45,696 nucleotides of DNA, taken from assembly GCA_023260655.1 (NCBI GenBank), contig JALQUU010000016.1, forward strand, positions 1-45,696, given 5' to 3'. Positions 34,417 to 43,492 of this stretch are shown here, one piece after another. The translations under genes were made by a program, and so were the position numbers. The notes beneath the pieces were generated by a model, which was given only the letters and a program-made list of their open reading frames with translations, made no database searches and had not been told where the DNA came from. The stretch is from Paracoccaceae bacterium. GTDB lineage: Bacteria > Pseudomonadota > Alphaproteobacteria > Rhodobacterales > Rhodobacteraceae. Position 1 is the stretch's first letter, and each line of letters starts with the position of its first letter.

Positions 34417-34461
34417 CCGAATCTCGCTACTCAGAGGCTCTGCGAAAAGGAGCCTGCCTGA

Positions 34462-34755
34462 ATGTCGATCGAAGCCCTCGACGAACTGCCGCCTGCGGAT
34501 GAACTGGCGCTGATCCGCGACGAGATGCGCCGCCTCAAGATCCGGGAAGCGGTGTTGCGCCGATTGGTGCTTGATGATCCCTCCCTGCGCGCCGGCCATG
34601 CCGCGCGGGTGATCGTGCAGGAGCAGAACCGCCGCGAGATCAATATCGCCGCCCTACCCCCCGAGATCATCCGCGACAGCCGCTATTGGACCATGCGGGA
34701 AACCGAGATGCTCTTTATCGAATGCGCCCCGGCCGCAGCGGTTAGCCCCGCATAA
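34462..34755 (+). CDS. Small protein of unknown function behind a CtrA-type site
   Basis: A 97-residue, mostly helical, charged protein (LALIRDEMRRLKIREAVLRRLVLDDPSLRAGHAARVIV), with a C-terminal PPEIIRDSRYWTMRETEMLFIE. I do not recognise a family. A strong AAGGAG (34447-34452) supports the start. There is no signal peptide or membrane segment. The last 14 bases overlap the convergent UbiH-type gene. The CtrA-like site suggests cell-cycle or motility-linked expression, which is inference. Confidence 0.75.
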   Translation: MSIEALDELPPADELALIRDEMRRLKIREAVLRRLVLDDPSLRAGHAARVIVQEQNRREINIAALPPEIIRDSRYWTMRETEMLFIECAPAAAVSPA

Positions 34756-35962
34756 GCTCGGGCAGATCGCCCGTCAGCCCTGCCGCTTCCCGCATCAACC
34801 CGCGCCGGAGCGAGGGCACCGCATTCACCACGCCCATGCCCACGTCCCGCACGAGCCGCAGGAAGGGGTTGTCGTTCGAGAAGAGGCGGTTCGTCAGATC
34901 GGTCGTCACGGCAAGGCTTGCGGTGTCGAAGCGCCGCCATTGCTCGTAAGCGCGCAATACGGTTTCCGCGCCGATATCCTCGCCCCGCATCTTCGCCTCG
35001 CGCATCACCTGCGCCAAGGCCGCCACATCACGGAAGCCCGCGTTCAGCCCCTGCCCCGCAATCGGGTGCATCCCGTGCGCGGCATCCCCCACCAAGGCCA
35101 TCCGCGGCGCGATGAAACGCTCGGCCAGCGTCAGGTTCAACGGATAGGTATAACGCCCGCCCTCAAGCCGGATTTCGCCCAGAAAATCGCCGAAACGCGG
35201 GCGTAGCATCGCCATATAGGCTTCGTCATCCAGCGCATGGAACGCCGCCGCATTCGCATGGGTTTCGGACCAGACGATCGACGAGCGGTTCCCCTTCAGC
35301 GGCAGGATCGCCAGAGGGCCCGGCGGCATGAAGAACTGATGCGCCACGCCACCATGCGGGCGCTCATGGGCAATCGCACACACGAGCGCCGTTTGCCCGT
35401 AATCCCAACCCTGCCGCTTGATCCCCGCGCGTTCCGCCGTGCCGGACTTGCGCCCATCCGCACCGATCAGGCACCGCCCCGTCAGGCGCTCGACCGAGGC
35501 CAGCGTGATCTCCGCTGCGCTATGCCCCGCCTCTTGGGCCACCACGGTTTCGCTATACCGCGCGGTGATGCGCGGGTCGGCCTCGATTGCGTCCAGAAGG
35601 GCGGCCCGCAAATGGCGATCTTCCACCATCTGTCCCATCGCACCTTCTTCCAACTCACCCGAATCGAAATGCAGATGGAACGGAGAAAGTGCGCCTTCGC
35701 CCGCACGCCCGTCTGTTACCTTGATCTCCAGCATGGGCTGGGCCTGATCCTGCACCTTCGCCCAGACACCCAGCGCGCGCAGCATCCGCACCGAAGCCAG
35801 CGCCAAGGCGTAACTCCGCCCGTCAAACGCCGCGCCCGCCAGTTTGGCGCGCGGCGCGGCGTCAATCACAACAGAAGTGAGGCCTGCACGCGAGAGCGCA
35901 AGGGCAAGCGCGGGGCCATTCAGGCCACCGCCAACGATCAGAACATCGGCATCGTATTTCAT
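34742..35962 (-). CDS. UbiH/UbiF-family FAD-dependent hydroxylase (ubiquinone biosynthesis)
   Basis: A 406-residue flavin monooxygenase. FAD binds through ADVLIVGGGLNGPALALALSRAG at the N-terminus. The second FAD motif is MALVGDAAHGMHPIAGQGLNAGFRD, and the middle has CLIGADGRKSGTAERAG. This is the UbiH/UbiF/UbiL type that hydroxylates the ubiquinone ring; the ring position cannot be told from sequence alone. ATG at 35960-35962 places the GxGxxG motif where the family has it; ATG at 35993-35995 is possible. It is divergent from the amidase gene. Confidence 0.9.
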   Translation of the reverse strand: MKYDADVLIVGGGLNGPALALALSRAGLTSVVIDAAPRAKLAGAAFDGRSYALALASVRMLRALGVWAKVQDQAQPMLEIKVTDGRAGEGALSPFHLHFDSGELEEGAMGQMVEDRHLRAALLDAIEADPRITARYSETVVAQEAGHSAAEITLASVERLTGRCLIGADGRKSGTAERAGIKRQGWDYGQTALVCAIAHERPHGGVAHQFFMPPGPLAILPLKGNRSSIVWSETHANAAAFHALDDEAYMAMLRPRFGDFLGEIRLEGGRYTYPLNLTLAERFIAPRMALVGDAAHGMHPIAGQGLNAGFRDVAALAQVMREAKMRGEDIGAETVLRAYEQWRRFDTASLAVTTDLTNRLFSNDNPFLRLVRDVGMGVVNAVPSLRRGLMREAAGLTGDLPELMRG

Positions 35963-36046
35963 ACCCTCAGATATGCGTGCCCAAGCAGGATTGTCCATGC
36001 GCCTCAGTGTCGCTAGCGTGCCAATCAACAGCGAGGGAGTAACACG

Positions 36047-37375
36047 ATGACCAACTGGCGTTTCCTGTCAGCCGCCGATCTCGGGCGGCGCATCGGTGCG
36101 GGTGAGATTGATCCGGTCGAGTTGACCGAAGCCTTCCTTGAAGCCGCCGCCGCCCATGAGGCTGGTCCGCGCATCTATGCCCGCATGACCGAAACGCGTG
36201 CCCGCGCCGAGGCCGAAGCGGCCCGCGCCCGCGCCAAATCAGGCCTGCGGAAAGGCCCGCTCGATGGCGTACCGATCTCGTGGAAGGATCTTTTCGACAC
36301 CGCAGGTGTCACCACCGAAGCAGGCTCGAAACTCCTCGAAGGCCGCGTGCCTTCCGCAGATGCCCGCGTTTTGGCCACCGCCACCGCGCAGGGCCTCGTC
36401 TGCTTGGGCAAAACCCACATGACCGAACTGGCCTTCTCCGGCTTGGGCTACAACCCCTCCACCGCCACCCCGCCCAACATCCACGATCCCGAGCGCGTGC
36501 CGGGCGGCTCTTCCTCCGGTGCCGCGGCCAGTGTCGCGCATGGGCTCGCCGCCATCGGCATCGGCTCCGACACGGGCGGTTCGGTGCGCGTGCCCTCGGG
36601 CTGGAACAGCCTCGTCGGCCTGAAAACCACCGCTGGCCGCGTTTCGCTCGAAGGCGTGGTGCCGCTTTGTGAAACCTTCGACACCATCGGCCCCCTGGCC
36701 CGCACCGTCGAAGACGCCGCCCTCATGCTCGCCGCCCTCGAAGGCGGCAAACCCGCCGATCTGGAGGGAGCTTCTCTGAAAGGCGCGCGATTTGCCGTTC
36801 TGAAAGACATCGTGCTCGACGGGCTGGAAGATGGCCCCTCCAAAGGGTTTGCCCGCGCCCTCGAAGCTTTCGAGGCGGCAGGCGCAACCATCGAAGAAAT
36901 CTCCGCGCCCGAAGTCGTGGAAGCCATGGGCAACGCGGGCCCGCTCTTCACCGCCGAAGCCTACGGCACATGGAAACACCTCATCGAAGCACATCCCAAA
37001 AAGATGTTCTCCGAAGTGCTCGGCCGCTTCCGTGGCGGGGCCGAAGTGAAAGCCGCCGATTACGTTGCCCTCTGGCAAGCGCTCCGCCGCCAGCGCGCAG
37101 CATGGAACGCGCGGATCGCAGGCTTCGATGCCGTGCTTATGCCCACCATCGCCATCGAGCCGCCGAAGATCGCCGATTGCGCTGCTGACGGCTCCTATTT
37201 CACCGCCCGCAACCTCTTGGCACTGCGCAACACCCGCGTCGGCAACCTGATGGGGTCCGCCGCGGTTACCCTGCCCACAGGCGTCAACTGGGGTGGCGTG
37301 ATGCTTCTGGGCTTGGGCGGCAGCGAAGAGCGCCTTCTACGCGTCGCGGCAGCGGCGGAAAAAGCGCTCGCCTAA
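36047..37375 (+). CDS. Amidase signature family hydrolase
   Basis: A 442-residue amidase. The Ser-cisSer-Lys triad is visible: Lys80 in PISWKDLFDTAG, the glycine/serine loop GGSSSGAAA, and the nucleophile Ser179 in GSDTGGSVRVPSG. The family includes GatA, indole-acetamide and other amide hydrolases. The sequence lacks obvious GatA partners nearby, so it is a free-standing amidase of unknown substrate. GAGGGAG precedes the ATG. The stop overlaps the convergent FAD-enzyme gene by 4 bases. Confidence 0.9.
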   Translation: MTNWRFLSAADLGRRIGAGEIDPVELTEAFLEAAAAHEAGPRIYARMTETRARAEAEAARARAKSGLRKGPLDGVPISWKDLFDTAGVTTEAGSKLLEGRVPSADARVLATATAQGLVCLGKTHMTELAFSGLGYNPSTATPPNIHDPERVPGGSSSGAAASVAHGLAAIGIGSDTGGSVRVPSGWNSLVGLKTTAGRVSLEGVVPLCETFDTIGPLARTVEDAALMLAALEGGKPADLEGASLKGARFAVLKDIVLDGLEDGPSKGFARALEAFEAAGATIEEISAPEVVEAMGNAGPLFTAEAYGTWKHLIEAHPKKMFSEVLGRFRGGAEVKAADYVALWQALRRQRAAWNARIAGFDAVLMPTIAIEPPKIADCAADGSYFTARNLLALRNTRVGNLMGSAAVTLPTGVNWGGVMLLGLGGSEERLLRVAAAAEKALA

Positions 37376-38403
37376 AGGCAGGTCTCGGGGCGGAACTCCG
37401 GCGGTATGGTATCCACGCCATCCAGTAGGAGGTCCGCCATCACCCGCGCCACGCCAGCAGCCATTCCGAACCCGATCTTGAAACCGCCGTTCGCGATGAA
37501 CTCGCCCGGCCTGTCGGGATGCGCGCCCAACACCGGTGCGCGCGAGCGCGCCCGTGGCCGCACCCCCGCCCAACGGTCAATCACCGGAGCCTCCGCCAAA
37601 GGCGGCACCAAAGCCCGCACCTTCTCGATCATCGCCTCCAGCTGCGCGTCCGTACTTCTCGGATCGTCATAGCTGTTCTCGCTCGTTGACCCCACGGCCA
37701 CCGTCCCATCCGCATGTGGGATCACATGCAGCGTTTCGATGAAAAGCTGCGGCAACTCCGCCAAGCCCTCCACACGGAACAGCGCCGACTGCCCCTTCAC
37801 ACCCGACCCGAAACTCCGCGCGCGCCCTTCTGAAAGCGCCTGCAATCCCGCCACACCCGTGGCATGGCAAACACGGCCTTCCTCGGCCCCGTCCCGCACA
37901 ATCTCGGCCCCAGCGCCTTGCAACGCCGCCACCAAGGCAGCGCCACAGTGGCGGGGATGCATCCGCGCGGTCAGATCGTCGAAAATCACGCTGCCCGACA
38001 GCCCCCAAGACGCAAACCGCTCGGCCGCCTCGATCCGCCAAGAATACCCCTGCCAAAGCGCCTTCGCCCCCTCACCACGCGCTTCCGCTAGCTTCAGCGC
38101 CTCCGGCCCCGCGATAGGTTGCACGCGCCCCTTGCGCCCATAACCCGTCGAAACACCAGACGCCGCCTCGACCCCGCGAAAGAAGGTTTCCGCCGCAACG
38201 AGGCTCTCGAACTGGAACGCTTTCTTGCCGTTCCACTGCTCTGGCACATGCGGCGCCAAGGCACCCACGATACCGCCGCTTGATCCGGCACCCGGCCCTT
38301 CCGGGTCGATCACTCGAACCGCCGCGCCCCGCCGCGCGCATTCCCACGCGATGCTCAGGCCGAAAATTCCGGCCCCGCGCACTGTCACGTCGATCCTTGC
38401 CAT
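37372..38403 (-). CDS. DAO-type FAD oxidoreductase, probable free-standing MnmC2
   Basis: A 343-residue flavoprotein of the D-amino acid oxidase family. N-terminal FAD site VTVRGAGIFGLSIAWECARRG, then SSGGIVGALAPHVPEQWN, a C-terminal RWAGVRPRARSRAPVLG and NGGFKIGFGMA. Its short length and divergent position 73 bases from mnmD point to the C-terminal half of the bifunctional tRNA enzyme MnmC, which converts cmnm5s2U34 to nm5s2U34. A glycine-oxidase/ThiO role is the alternative, but no thi genes are near. Confidence 0.8.
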   Translation of the reverse strand: MARIDVTVRGAGIFGLSIAWECARRGAAVRVIDPEGPGAGSSGGIVGALAPHVPEQWNGKKAFQFESLVAAETFFRGVEAASGVSTGYGRKGRVQPIAGPEALKLAEARGEGAKALWQGYSWRIEAAERFASWGLSGSVIFDDLTARMHPRHCGAALVAALQGAGAEIVRDGAEEGRVCHATGVAGLQALSEGRARSFGSGVKGQSALFRVEGLAELPQLFIETLHVIPHADGTVAVGSTSENSYDDPRSTDAQLEAMIEKVRALVPPLAEAPVIDRWAGVRPRARSRAPVLGAHPDRPGEFIANGGFKIGFGMAAGVARVMADLLLDGVDTIPPEFRPETCL

Positions 38404-38476
38404 TGCCGCGCCTCCCCGTCACTACTTCGCCAACCCGGTCGCGCACCGGATCACCCATGCCTTGAGGAGGCGAGCG

Positions 38477-39145
38477 ATGCAAGACGAGGCGCAGGGTCTC
38501 GACTGGCGCGACGGGCGCATTCCCGTTTCCCGCCGCTTCGACGACCCCTATTTCAGCCTCGACGACGGCTTCGCCGAAACCCGCCACGTCTTTCATGGTG
38601 GCAACGGCTTGCCAGACCGTTTCCAAGGCGGCTTCCACATCGCCGAACTGGGCTTCGGCACCGGGCTGAACCTGATGGCCACGCTCCGGCTCTGGCGGCA
38701 ATCGGGGGCGGAAGGCCAGTTGCACTTCACAAGCTTCGAGGCTTTCCCGCTCTCGGAAGCCGAATACGCCCAAGCCCACGCCGCCTTCCCCGATCTCGCA
38801 GCCGAAGTCGCCACTCTCGCCCCCCTCTGGCAAGGCGCGCGCGAGCACAAGCTCCCCGATCTTCACGTCAGCCTGAAAATCGGCGACGCCCGCCACGAAC
38901 TCCCCGCTTGGCAAAGCGCCGCAGATGCGTGGTTTCTTGACGGGTTTTCGCCTGCGAAGAACCCCGAACTCTGGGAGCCTTCGCTGATGAGAGCCGTCTA
39001 CGAGCACACCGCCACTGGCGGCACCGCAGCCACCTATTCCGCCGCTGGCCACGTCCGCCGCAGCCTCGCAGAGGCAGGGTTTGACGTGACACGCGCCACA
39101 GGATACGGGCGAAAGAAACACATGACCATTGCGCGAAAGGTCTGA
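38477..39145 (+). CDS. mnmD: tRNA (5-methylaminomethyl-2-thiouridine) methyltransferase, free-standing MnmD
   Basis: A 222-residue SAM methyltransferase equal to the N-terminal half of MnmC. Family blocks are PVSRRFDDPYFSLDDGFAETRHVFHGGN, the SAM loop IAELGFGTGLNLMATL, LHFTSFEAFPLS, WFLDGFSPAKNPELW, and TYSAAGHVRRSLAEAGF with GRKKHM at the end. It methylates nm5s2U34 to mnm5s2U34 in tRNAs such as Glu, Lys and Gln. The ATG at 38477 is preceded by GAGGAGG (38464-38470). The FAD half is encoded divergently upstream. The EamA transporter follows after two bases. Confidence 0.93.
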   Translation: MQDEAQGLDWRDGRIPVSRRFDDPYFSLDDGFAETRHVFHGGNGLPDRFQGGFHIAELGFGTGLNLMATLRLWRQSGAEGQLHFTSFEAFPLSEAEYAQAHAAFPDLAAEVATLAPLWQGAREHKLPDLHVSLKIGDARHELPAWQSAADAWFLDGFSPAKNPELWEPSLMRAVYEHTATGGTAATYSAAGHVRRSLAEAGFDVTRATGYGRKKHMTIARKV

Positions 39146-39147
39146 CC

Positions 39148-40026
39148 ATGGCTGCTGGCCAAAACACCCGCCTCGGCATTCTTTTGATGATCGCCACCTC
39201 TATCGTTTTCGCCGCGCAGGACGGGATCTCGCGCCATCTCGCCGGGGAATACAACGTCTACATGGTGGTGATGATCCGCTACTGGTTCTTCGCGGCCTTC
39301 GTCATTACCGTAGCCTCGCGGAAAGCCGGCGGCCTCATGCAGGCGGCGCGCACCCAGCAACCGCTTCTACAAGCCTTCCGCGCGCTGCTTCTGATCACTG
39401 AAATCTGCGTCATGGTCGCGGCCTTTACCATTCTGGGCCTCGTCGAAAGCCACGCGGTGTTCACCTGCTACCCGCTGCTTGTCGCCGCCCTCTCGGGGCC
39501 TGTTCTTGGCGAGAAAGTTGGCTGGCGGCGCTGGACGGCAATCGGCGTGGGCTTCCTCGGCGTGCTCATCATCCTGCGCCCCGGTTTCGGCGTGTTCCGC
39601 GTGGAAGCCCTGATCCCGCTCCTCTCGGCCTTACTCTTCGCACTCTACGGCCTCCTCACACGCTACGCCGCCCGCAAAGACAGCGCCGCCACCTCCTTCT
39701 TCTGGACAGGCACCGTGGGCGCGATCGGCATGACCGCTGTGGGCGTCTGGTTCTGGGAGCCGATGACCAGCACCGACTGGGGATGGATGGCACTTCTCTG
39801 CGTCACGGGGGCCACAGGCCATTTCACCTTGATCAAATGCTACGAAGTGGCCGAAGCCAGCGCCGTGCAACCCTTCGCCTATTTCCAGCTCGTCTTCGCC
39901 GCAGGCGTGGGCCTTCTGGTGTTCGGCGAGGTCCTGCAATGGAACGTGGTGCTAGGCGCTGCGATCATCGTTGCGGCTGGGATCTTCACGCTCTGGCGCG
40001 AACGGATGCGCGGGAAGGTTGCCTGA
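39148..40026 (+). CDS. EamA/DMT family transporter
   Basis: A 292-residue inner-membrane protein with ten predicted helices in two EamA repeats (first from GILLMIATSIVFAAQDGISRHLA; second from LIPLLSALLFALYGLLTRY). The motif AAFTILGLVESHAVFTCYPLLVAALSG and the family hallmark ASAVQPFAYFQLVFAAG are present. EamA proteins export metabolites such as amino acids; the substrate is unknown. It starts 2 bases after the mnmD stop and is followed by the second dispersed repeat. Confidence 0.92.
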   Translation: MAAGQNTRLGILLMIATSIVFAAQDGISRHLAGEYNVYMVVMIRYWFFAAFVITVASRKAGGLMQAARTQQPLLQAFRALLLITEICVMVAAFTILGLVESHAVFTCYPLLVAALSGPVLGEKVGWRRWTAIGVGFLGVLIILRPGFGVFRVEALIPLLSALLFALYGLLTRYAARKDSAATSFFWTGTVGAIGMTAVGVWFWEPMTSTDWGWMALLCVTGATGHFTLIKCYEVAEASAVQPFAYFQLVFAAGVGLLVFGEVLQWNVVLGAAIIVAAGIFTLWRERMRGKVA

Positions 40027-40028
40027 TA

Positions 40029-40083
40029 GGGGGCTCTGCCCCCGCGCTTCGCGCCCCCCGGGATATTTGGAAAATCGAGAGCC
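40029..40083 (+). repeat. Dispersed intergenic repeat, copy B (hairpin plus GGGATATTTG core)
   Basis: Hairpins GGGGGC/GCCCCC (40029-40034 with 40038-40043) and GCGC-TTC-GCGC (40044-40054) precede the core CCCCCCGGGATATTTGGAAAA and CGAGAGC. The core matches copy A at 31712-31739 with few changes. It lies between the transporter and the convergent transglycosylase and probably terminates transcription. Confidence 0.75.
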
Positions 40084-40084
40084 G

Positions 40085-42025
40085 TTATTTGCGCAGTGTT
40101 GATCCCTTCAGTTCGGCACTGAACGGTATCGGATGCGGATTGAGGCCGAGGCGCGCGCGATAGATGGGCAGGCTTTCCGAGACGCGCATGATGTAGTTGC
40201 GGGTTTCGCGGAAGGGCACCGCTTCGATCCAGTCGACAATGTCGACGCCTTGGGCACGCGGATCGCCCTGTTCGTCCTGCCAGCGCCGAGCGCGGCTCGG
40301 ACCTGCGTTATAGCCTGCCGAGACCAGCACGACATTGCCGGCATAATCCTCGGCGAGTTTCGCGAGATAGGCCGAACCGAGGCGTGCGTTATAGACTGGA
40401 TCCGACAGCATTTTGGACGGATTATGCGCGAGCCCCAGTTTCTTCGCCATTTCAGCGGATGTGCCCGGCATGAGTTGCATGAGGCCTTGAGCGCCTGCAC
40501 CCGACACGACGCGCGGGTCGAACTCTGATTCGCGCCGCGCGATGGCGAGGGCCATTTCCGTAGGGATCGGCAAGTTTTGATCGGCGAGCGGGTGCAGCGC
40601 GTAATAAGGCCGCGGCAGGGTGATGCCGCGCGATGCCGCTGCTTTGCCGATCATCACCATGAGATGCGGCTCGTGCACGGCCTCCGCCATCTCCCCGAGT
40701 TGGCCAAGCCCTGTGCGGTCTAGGCTTTCCGCGAGATGGGTGAGGAAAGTTTCCGCAAGGCCGATTTCGCCAGCATTGAGAGCGAGCACACCTGCCTTGT
40801 AGACGGGCGTTTGCCGGAAGGCCGCTTGCCGCCAGTCGGGGAAGCGCTCTTGCCCCGCCAGTGAGGCGTCAAAGCCAAAACCGCCGCGCTCGGCTGAAAG
40901 GAGGCCGTAGAAGGCGGTCTGGTATTGCGCCCCAATCGCGTAGGCGGCTTTGGCAGCTTCCGTGCGCCCGCGCGCCTCTTCGGTGCGCCCGATCCAATAG
41001 GCCGCACGCGAAAGCGAGATCGGTGTATTCACCGCCGCCTGCATACGCTGGAAATGCGCCAGAGCCTTTTCGGGCGCGTTCAGGAACCGCAGCGCCAGAT
41101 AGCCGGCCATCCATTCCAGTTCGGCATAGGTGCTGCCCTCGCTCAGATGGTGGTTGGCAGCGATCGCATAGGCGCGCTTCGGGTTTCCCGCGCGCATTTC
41201 GGCATGGGCGAGGTAATTCCGCCAGCCGCCCCAAGCCTCGGGTCGGCCCAGCGCCTGAGCGCTTTTCGACCGCTCCAGAAGGAGCGCGATGGCATCTTCG
41301 CTGCGGCCTTTGGCAATCCGCCAATCAAAGCGGGCCTGCGCCAGCAGGGGATGACCCGCGAGGTTCGAAGGAACAGCCGCAACAAGTGCGTTGATCCCGT
41401 CGGTCTGGCCCTTTTCCAGCGCGATCCAGGCCGTCGCCAGTGATTTCCAATCCTCGGGCAGCAAGGGCAGCATCCGCGCGACATTACCGCGCCGCCCGGC
41501 CCACATTGCCTCTTCGGCTCGGCCCACATGGTGGCGTTTCAGGAGCGCCTCATGGGCAGCAAGGAACGCGGCTTGGTCCTCGGCATCGAGATCGAGCGTC
41601 AGCCAGCTTTCCACGAGCCCCGCCTGCGCCTCCCCCTCGCGCCCGGCGCGCATCAAGGCACCAGCATAGATCAGAACGCCCGCACCCGTTTGTGGCGCTT
41701 GGCCTGCGAAGAACTGCATGATCGCGGCATCGCTCGCGTCCTTGAACGCTGCTTCCGACTTCCGGCGCAAAAGCTTCAGCCCCGGCCAGTCGGGATGCGC
41801 CTCGAGAAAGGCCAACACTTCCGCCGCCGTGCCCTTGCCCGCCCTGAGCCGCATCCACTCGATCAGCTCCGGCCCGCCTGCCCCGGCCCGCGCCGCCAGC
41901 GCTTCTGCGTTCTCCCAATTGCCGTCCCGCGCCGCAGCAAAAGCCGACGCCAAAGGCTTCGGCCCTGTCTGGGCCGTTGCAGCCGTGCCCAACCCGAGCA
42001 CCAAGGCGATCACCAGCCTCAACAT
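40085..42025 (-). CDS. Soluble lytic murein transglycosylase (Slt70-like)
   Basis: A 646-residue periplasmic enzyme. A signal peptide (MLRLVIALVLGLGTAATAQ) leads into a long helical, TPR-like superhelix (to about 480). The SLT domain then carries the catalytic Glu in ALAIARRESEFDPRVVSGAGAQGLMQLMPGTS and the downstream NARLGSAYLAKL and VSAGYNAGPSRARRW. It cleaves peptidoglycan glycan strands to 1,6-anhydro products. It is divergent from dapA with 139 bases between. Confidence 0.94.
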   Translation of the reverse strand: MLRLVIALVLGLGTAATAQTGPKPLASAFAAARDGNWENAEALAARAGAGGPELIEWMRLRAGKGTAAEVLAFLEAHPDWPGLKLLRRKSEAAFKDASDAAIMQFFAGQAPQTGAGVLIYAGALMRAGREGEAQAGLVESWLTLDLDAEDQAAFLAAHEALLKRHHVGRAEEAMWAGRRGNVARMLPLLPEDWKSLATAWIALEKGQTDGINALVAAVPSNLAGHPLLAQARFDWRIAKGRSEDAIALLLERSKSAQALGRPEAWGGWRNYLAHAEMRAGNPKRAYAIAANHHLSEGSTYAELEWMAGYLALRFLNAPEKALAHFQRMQAAVNTPISLSRAAYWIGRTEEARGRTEAAKAAYAIGAQYQTAFYGLLSAERGGFGFDASLAGQERFPDWRQAAFRQTPVYKAGVLALNAGEIGLAETFLTHLAESLDRTGLGQLGEMAEAVHEPHLMVMIGKAAASRGITLPRPYYALHPLADQNLPIPTEMALAIARRESEFDPRVVSGAGAQGLMQLMPGTSAEMAKKLGLAHNPSKMLSDPVYNARLGSAYLAKLAEDYAGNVVLVSAGYNAGPSRARRWQDEQGDPRAQGVDIVDWIEAVPFRETRNYIMRVSESLPIYRARLGLNPHPIPFSAELKGSTLRK

Positions 42026-42164
42026 GTCTTGCCTTTTTCTGCCTCTTCGTTACACACCCGCACCTTAGAGGACCGCACGTATTCCCTCAATTCACAAGGG
42101 TGGCAGACGGGGCGGCGGGTTCTCTTTACGAAGCCAACTCAGGAAACAAATTATGGAGCGTGTC

Positions 42165-43040
42165 ATGTTCAAAGGGTCCTTCCCCGCCCTCGTCACGCCG
42201 TTCAAGAACGGCGAGCTGGATTTGGACACGCTGAAAAAACTCGTGGAGTGGCACATCGGCGAAGGCTCTCATGGCCTCGTTCCGGTGGGGACCACGGGCG
42301 AAAGCCCCACGCTGACGCACCGCGAGCATGAAATGGTGATCGAAGAGGTCGTCAAAGCCGCTGCGGGCCGCGTGCCGGTGATCGCGGGCGCGGGTTCGAA
42401 CAACACGCTCGAAGGTATCGGCCTCATCCAGCACGCCGAGAAGGTGGGCGCGGATGCCGCCCTCGTGGTGACGCCCTATTACAACAAGCCGACGCAAGCG
42501 GGCATGATCGCGCATTTCACCGCGCTGCATGATTGCTGCACTCTGCCGATCATCATCTACAATATCCCCGGCCGTTCGGTCGTGGATATGTCGCCCGACA
42601 CCATGGGCAAGCTTGCCAAACTTCCGCGCATCATCGGCGTGAAAGATGCCACGGGCGATCTCAGCCGCGTGCCGAAGCAGCGCATCACCTGCGGCAAGGA
42701 TTTCGTCCAGCTTTCGGGCGAGGATGCCACCGCGCTTGGCTTCAACGCTCATGGCGGCGTCGGCTGCATCTCGGTCACGGCAAACGTTGCGCCGCGCCTC
42801 TGCGCCGAATTCCAGGAAGCCACGCTCAAGGGCGACTATGCGAAGGCGCTCGAGTACCAAGATCGCCTGATGCCGCTGCATGAAGCAGTCTTCCTCGAAC
42901 CGGGGGTGGCAGGTGCGAAATATGGCATGTCACTCCTTGGCCTCATCTCCGATGAAGTCCGCCTGCCGCTCGTCGGCCTGACCGATGGCACCAAAGAGCG
43001 CATCAAATCCGCGATGCGCCATGCTGGCCTGATCAACTGA
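42165..43040 (+). CDS. dapA: 4-hydroxy-tetrahydrodipicolinate synthase
   Basis: Condenses pyruvate with aspartate semialdehyde, the first committed step to diaminopimelate and lysine. The 291-residue barrel has Schiff-base Lys160 ([12 protein letters not shown]), Tyr132 ([10 protein letters not shown]), the Thr-Thr pair in GTTGESPTL, and YYNKPTQAG. The start [13 protein letters not shown] is usual for the family. ATG 42153, with AGGAAA upstream, would add four residues and is equally possible. The stop TGA overlaps the likely CTG start of the next gene. Confidence 0.96.
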   Translation: MFKGSFPALVTPFKNGELDLDTLKKLVEWHIGEGSHGLVPVGTTGESPTLTHREHEMVIEEVVKAAAGRVPVIAGAGSNNTLEGIGLIQHAEKVGADAALVVTPYYNKPTQAGMIAHFTALHDCCTLPIIIYNIPGRSVVDMSPDTMGKLAKLPRIIGVKDATGDLSRVPKQRITCGKDFVQLSGEDATALGFNAHGGVGCISVTANVAPRLCAEFQEATLKGDYAKALEYQDRLMPLHEAVFLEPGVAGAKYGMSLLGLISDEVRLPLVGLTDGTKERIKSAMRHAGLIN

Positions 43041-43438
43041 CCCGCGTTTTCGTCTATGGCACCCTCATGCAGGGTGCCCGCAACGCCGCGCTCCTCAAGG
43101 GCGCGGCGTTTTGCGGCCCGGCGCAGACGCATGCCGCCGCCTTCCGGATGGAACAGTTCAACTCCTCCTCCAGCCCCAGCAAGCAAACGCCCGCCGTCCG
43201 CAAAGGTGGCAGCGCGCGCATTTCGGGCGAAATCTACGAGGTGGATGCCGAAGGCCTCGCCGCCCTTGATCGCCTCGAACAGAACGGCATCCGCTACCAG
43301 CGCGAGGAAGTGCCGCTTTCCGATGGCTCCATGGCCTGGATCTATCTCCTGATCGCCGACGATACCCCCTCCGCCACTCAAAACCGCATCCTCACAGCAG
43401 AGGATGGCAGCCAGAGCTGGCAGCGTCAGGAACCATAG
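43037..43438 (+). CDS. Gamma-glutamylcyclotransferase-like protein, probable CTG start
   Basis: About 133 residues of the GGCT/AIG2 fold. From CTG 43037 the product begins [19 protein letters not shown], which holds the family's substrate-binding YGTL motif. Later blocks are [24 protein letters not shown] and YQREEVPL. The first ATG in frame (43067) would remove the YGTL motif, and there is no ATG, GTG or TTG between dapA's end and that point. The CTG overlaps the dapA stop as CTGA, which suggests coupled translation. The substrate is unknown. Confidence 0.75.
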   Translation: MTRVFVYGTLMQGARNAALLKGAAFCGPAQTHAAAFRMEQFNSSSSPSKQTPAVRKGGSARISGEIYEVDAEGLAALDRLEQNGIRYQREEVPLSDGSMAWIYLLIADDTPSATQNRILTAEDGSQSWQRQEP

Positions 43439-43492
43439 GCATCGTCGGAAACCGTGATAGTCTCGCCCCGGAGTAACGGTTCGAGGTGCATC

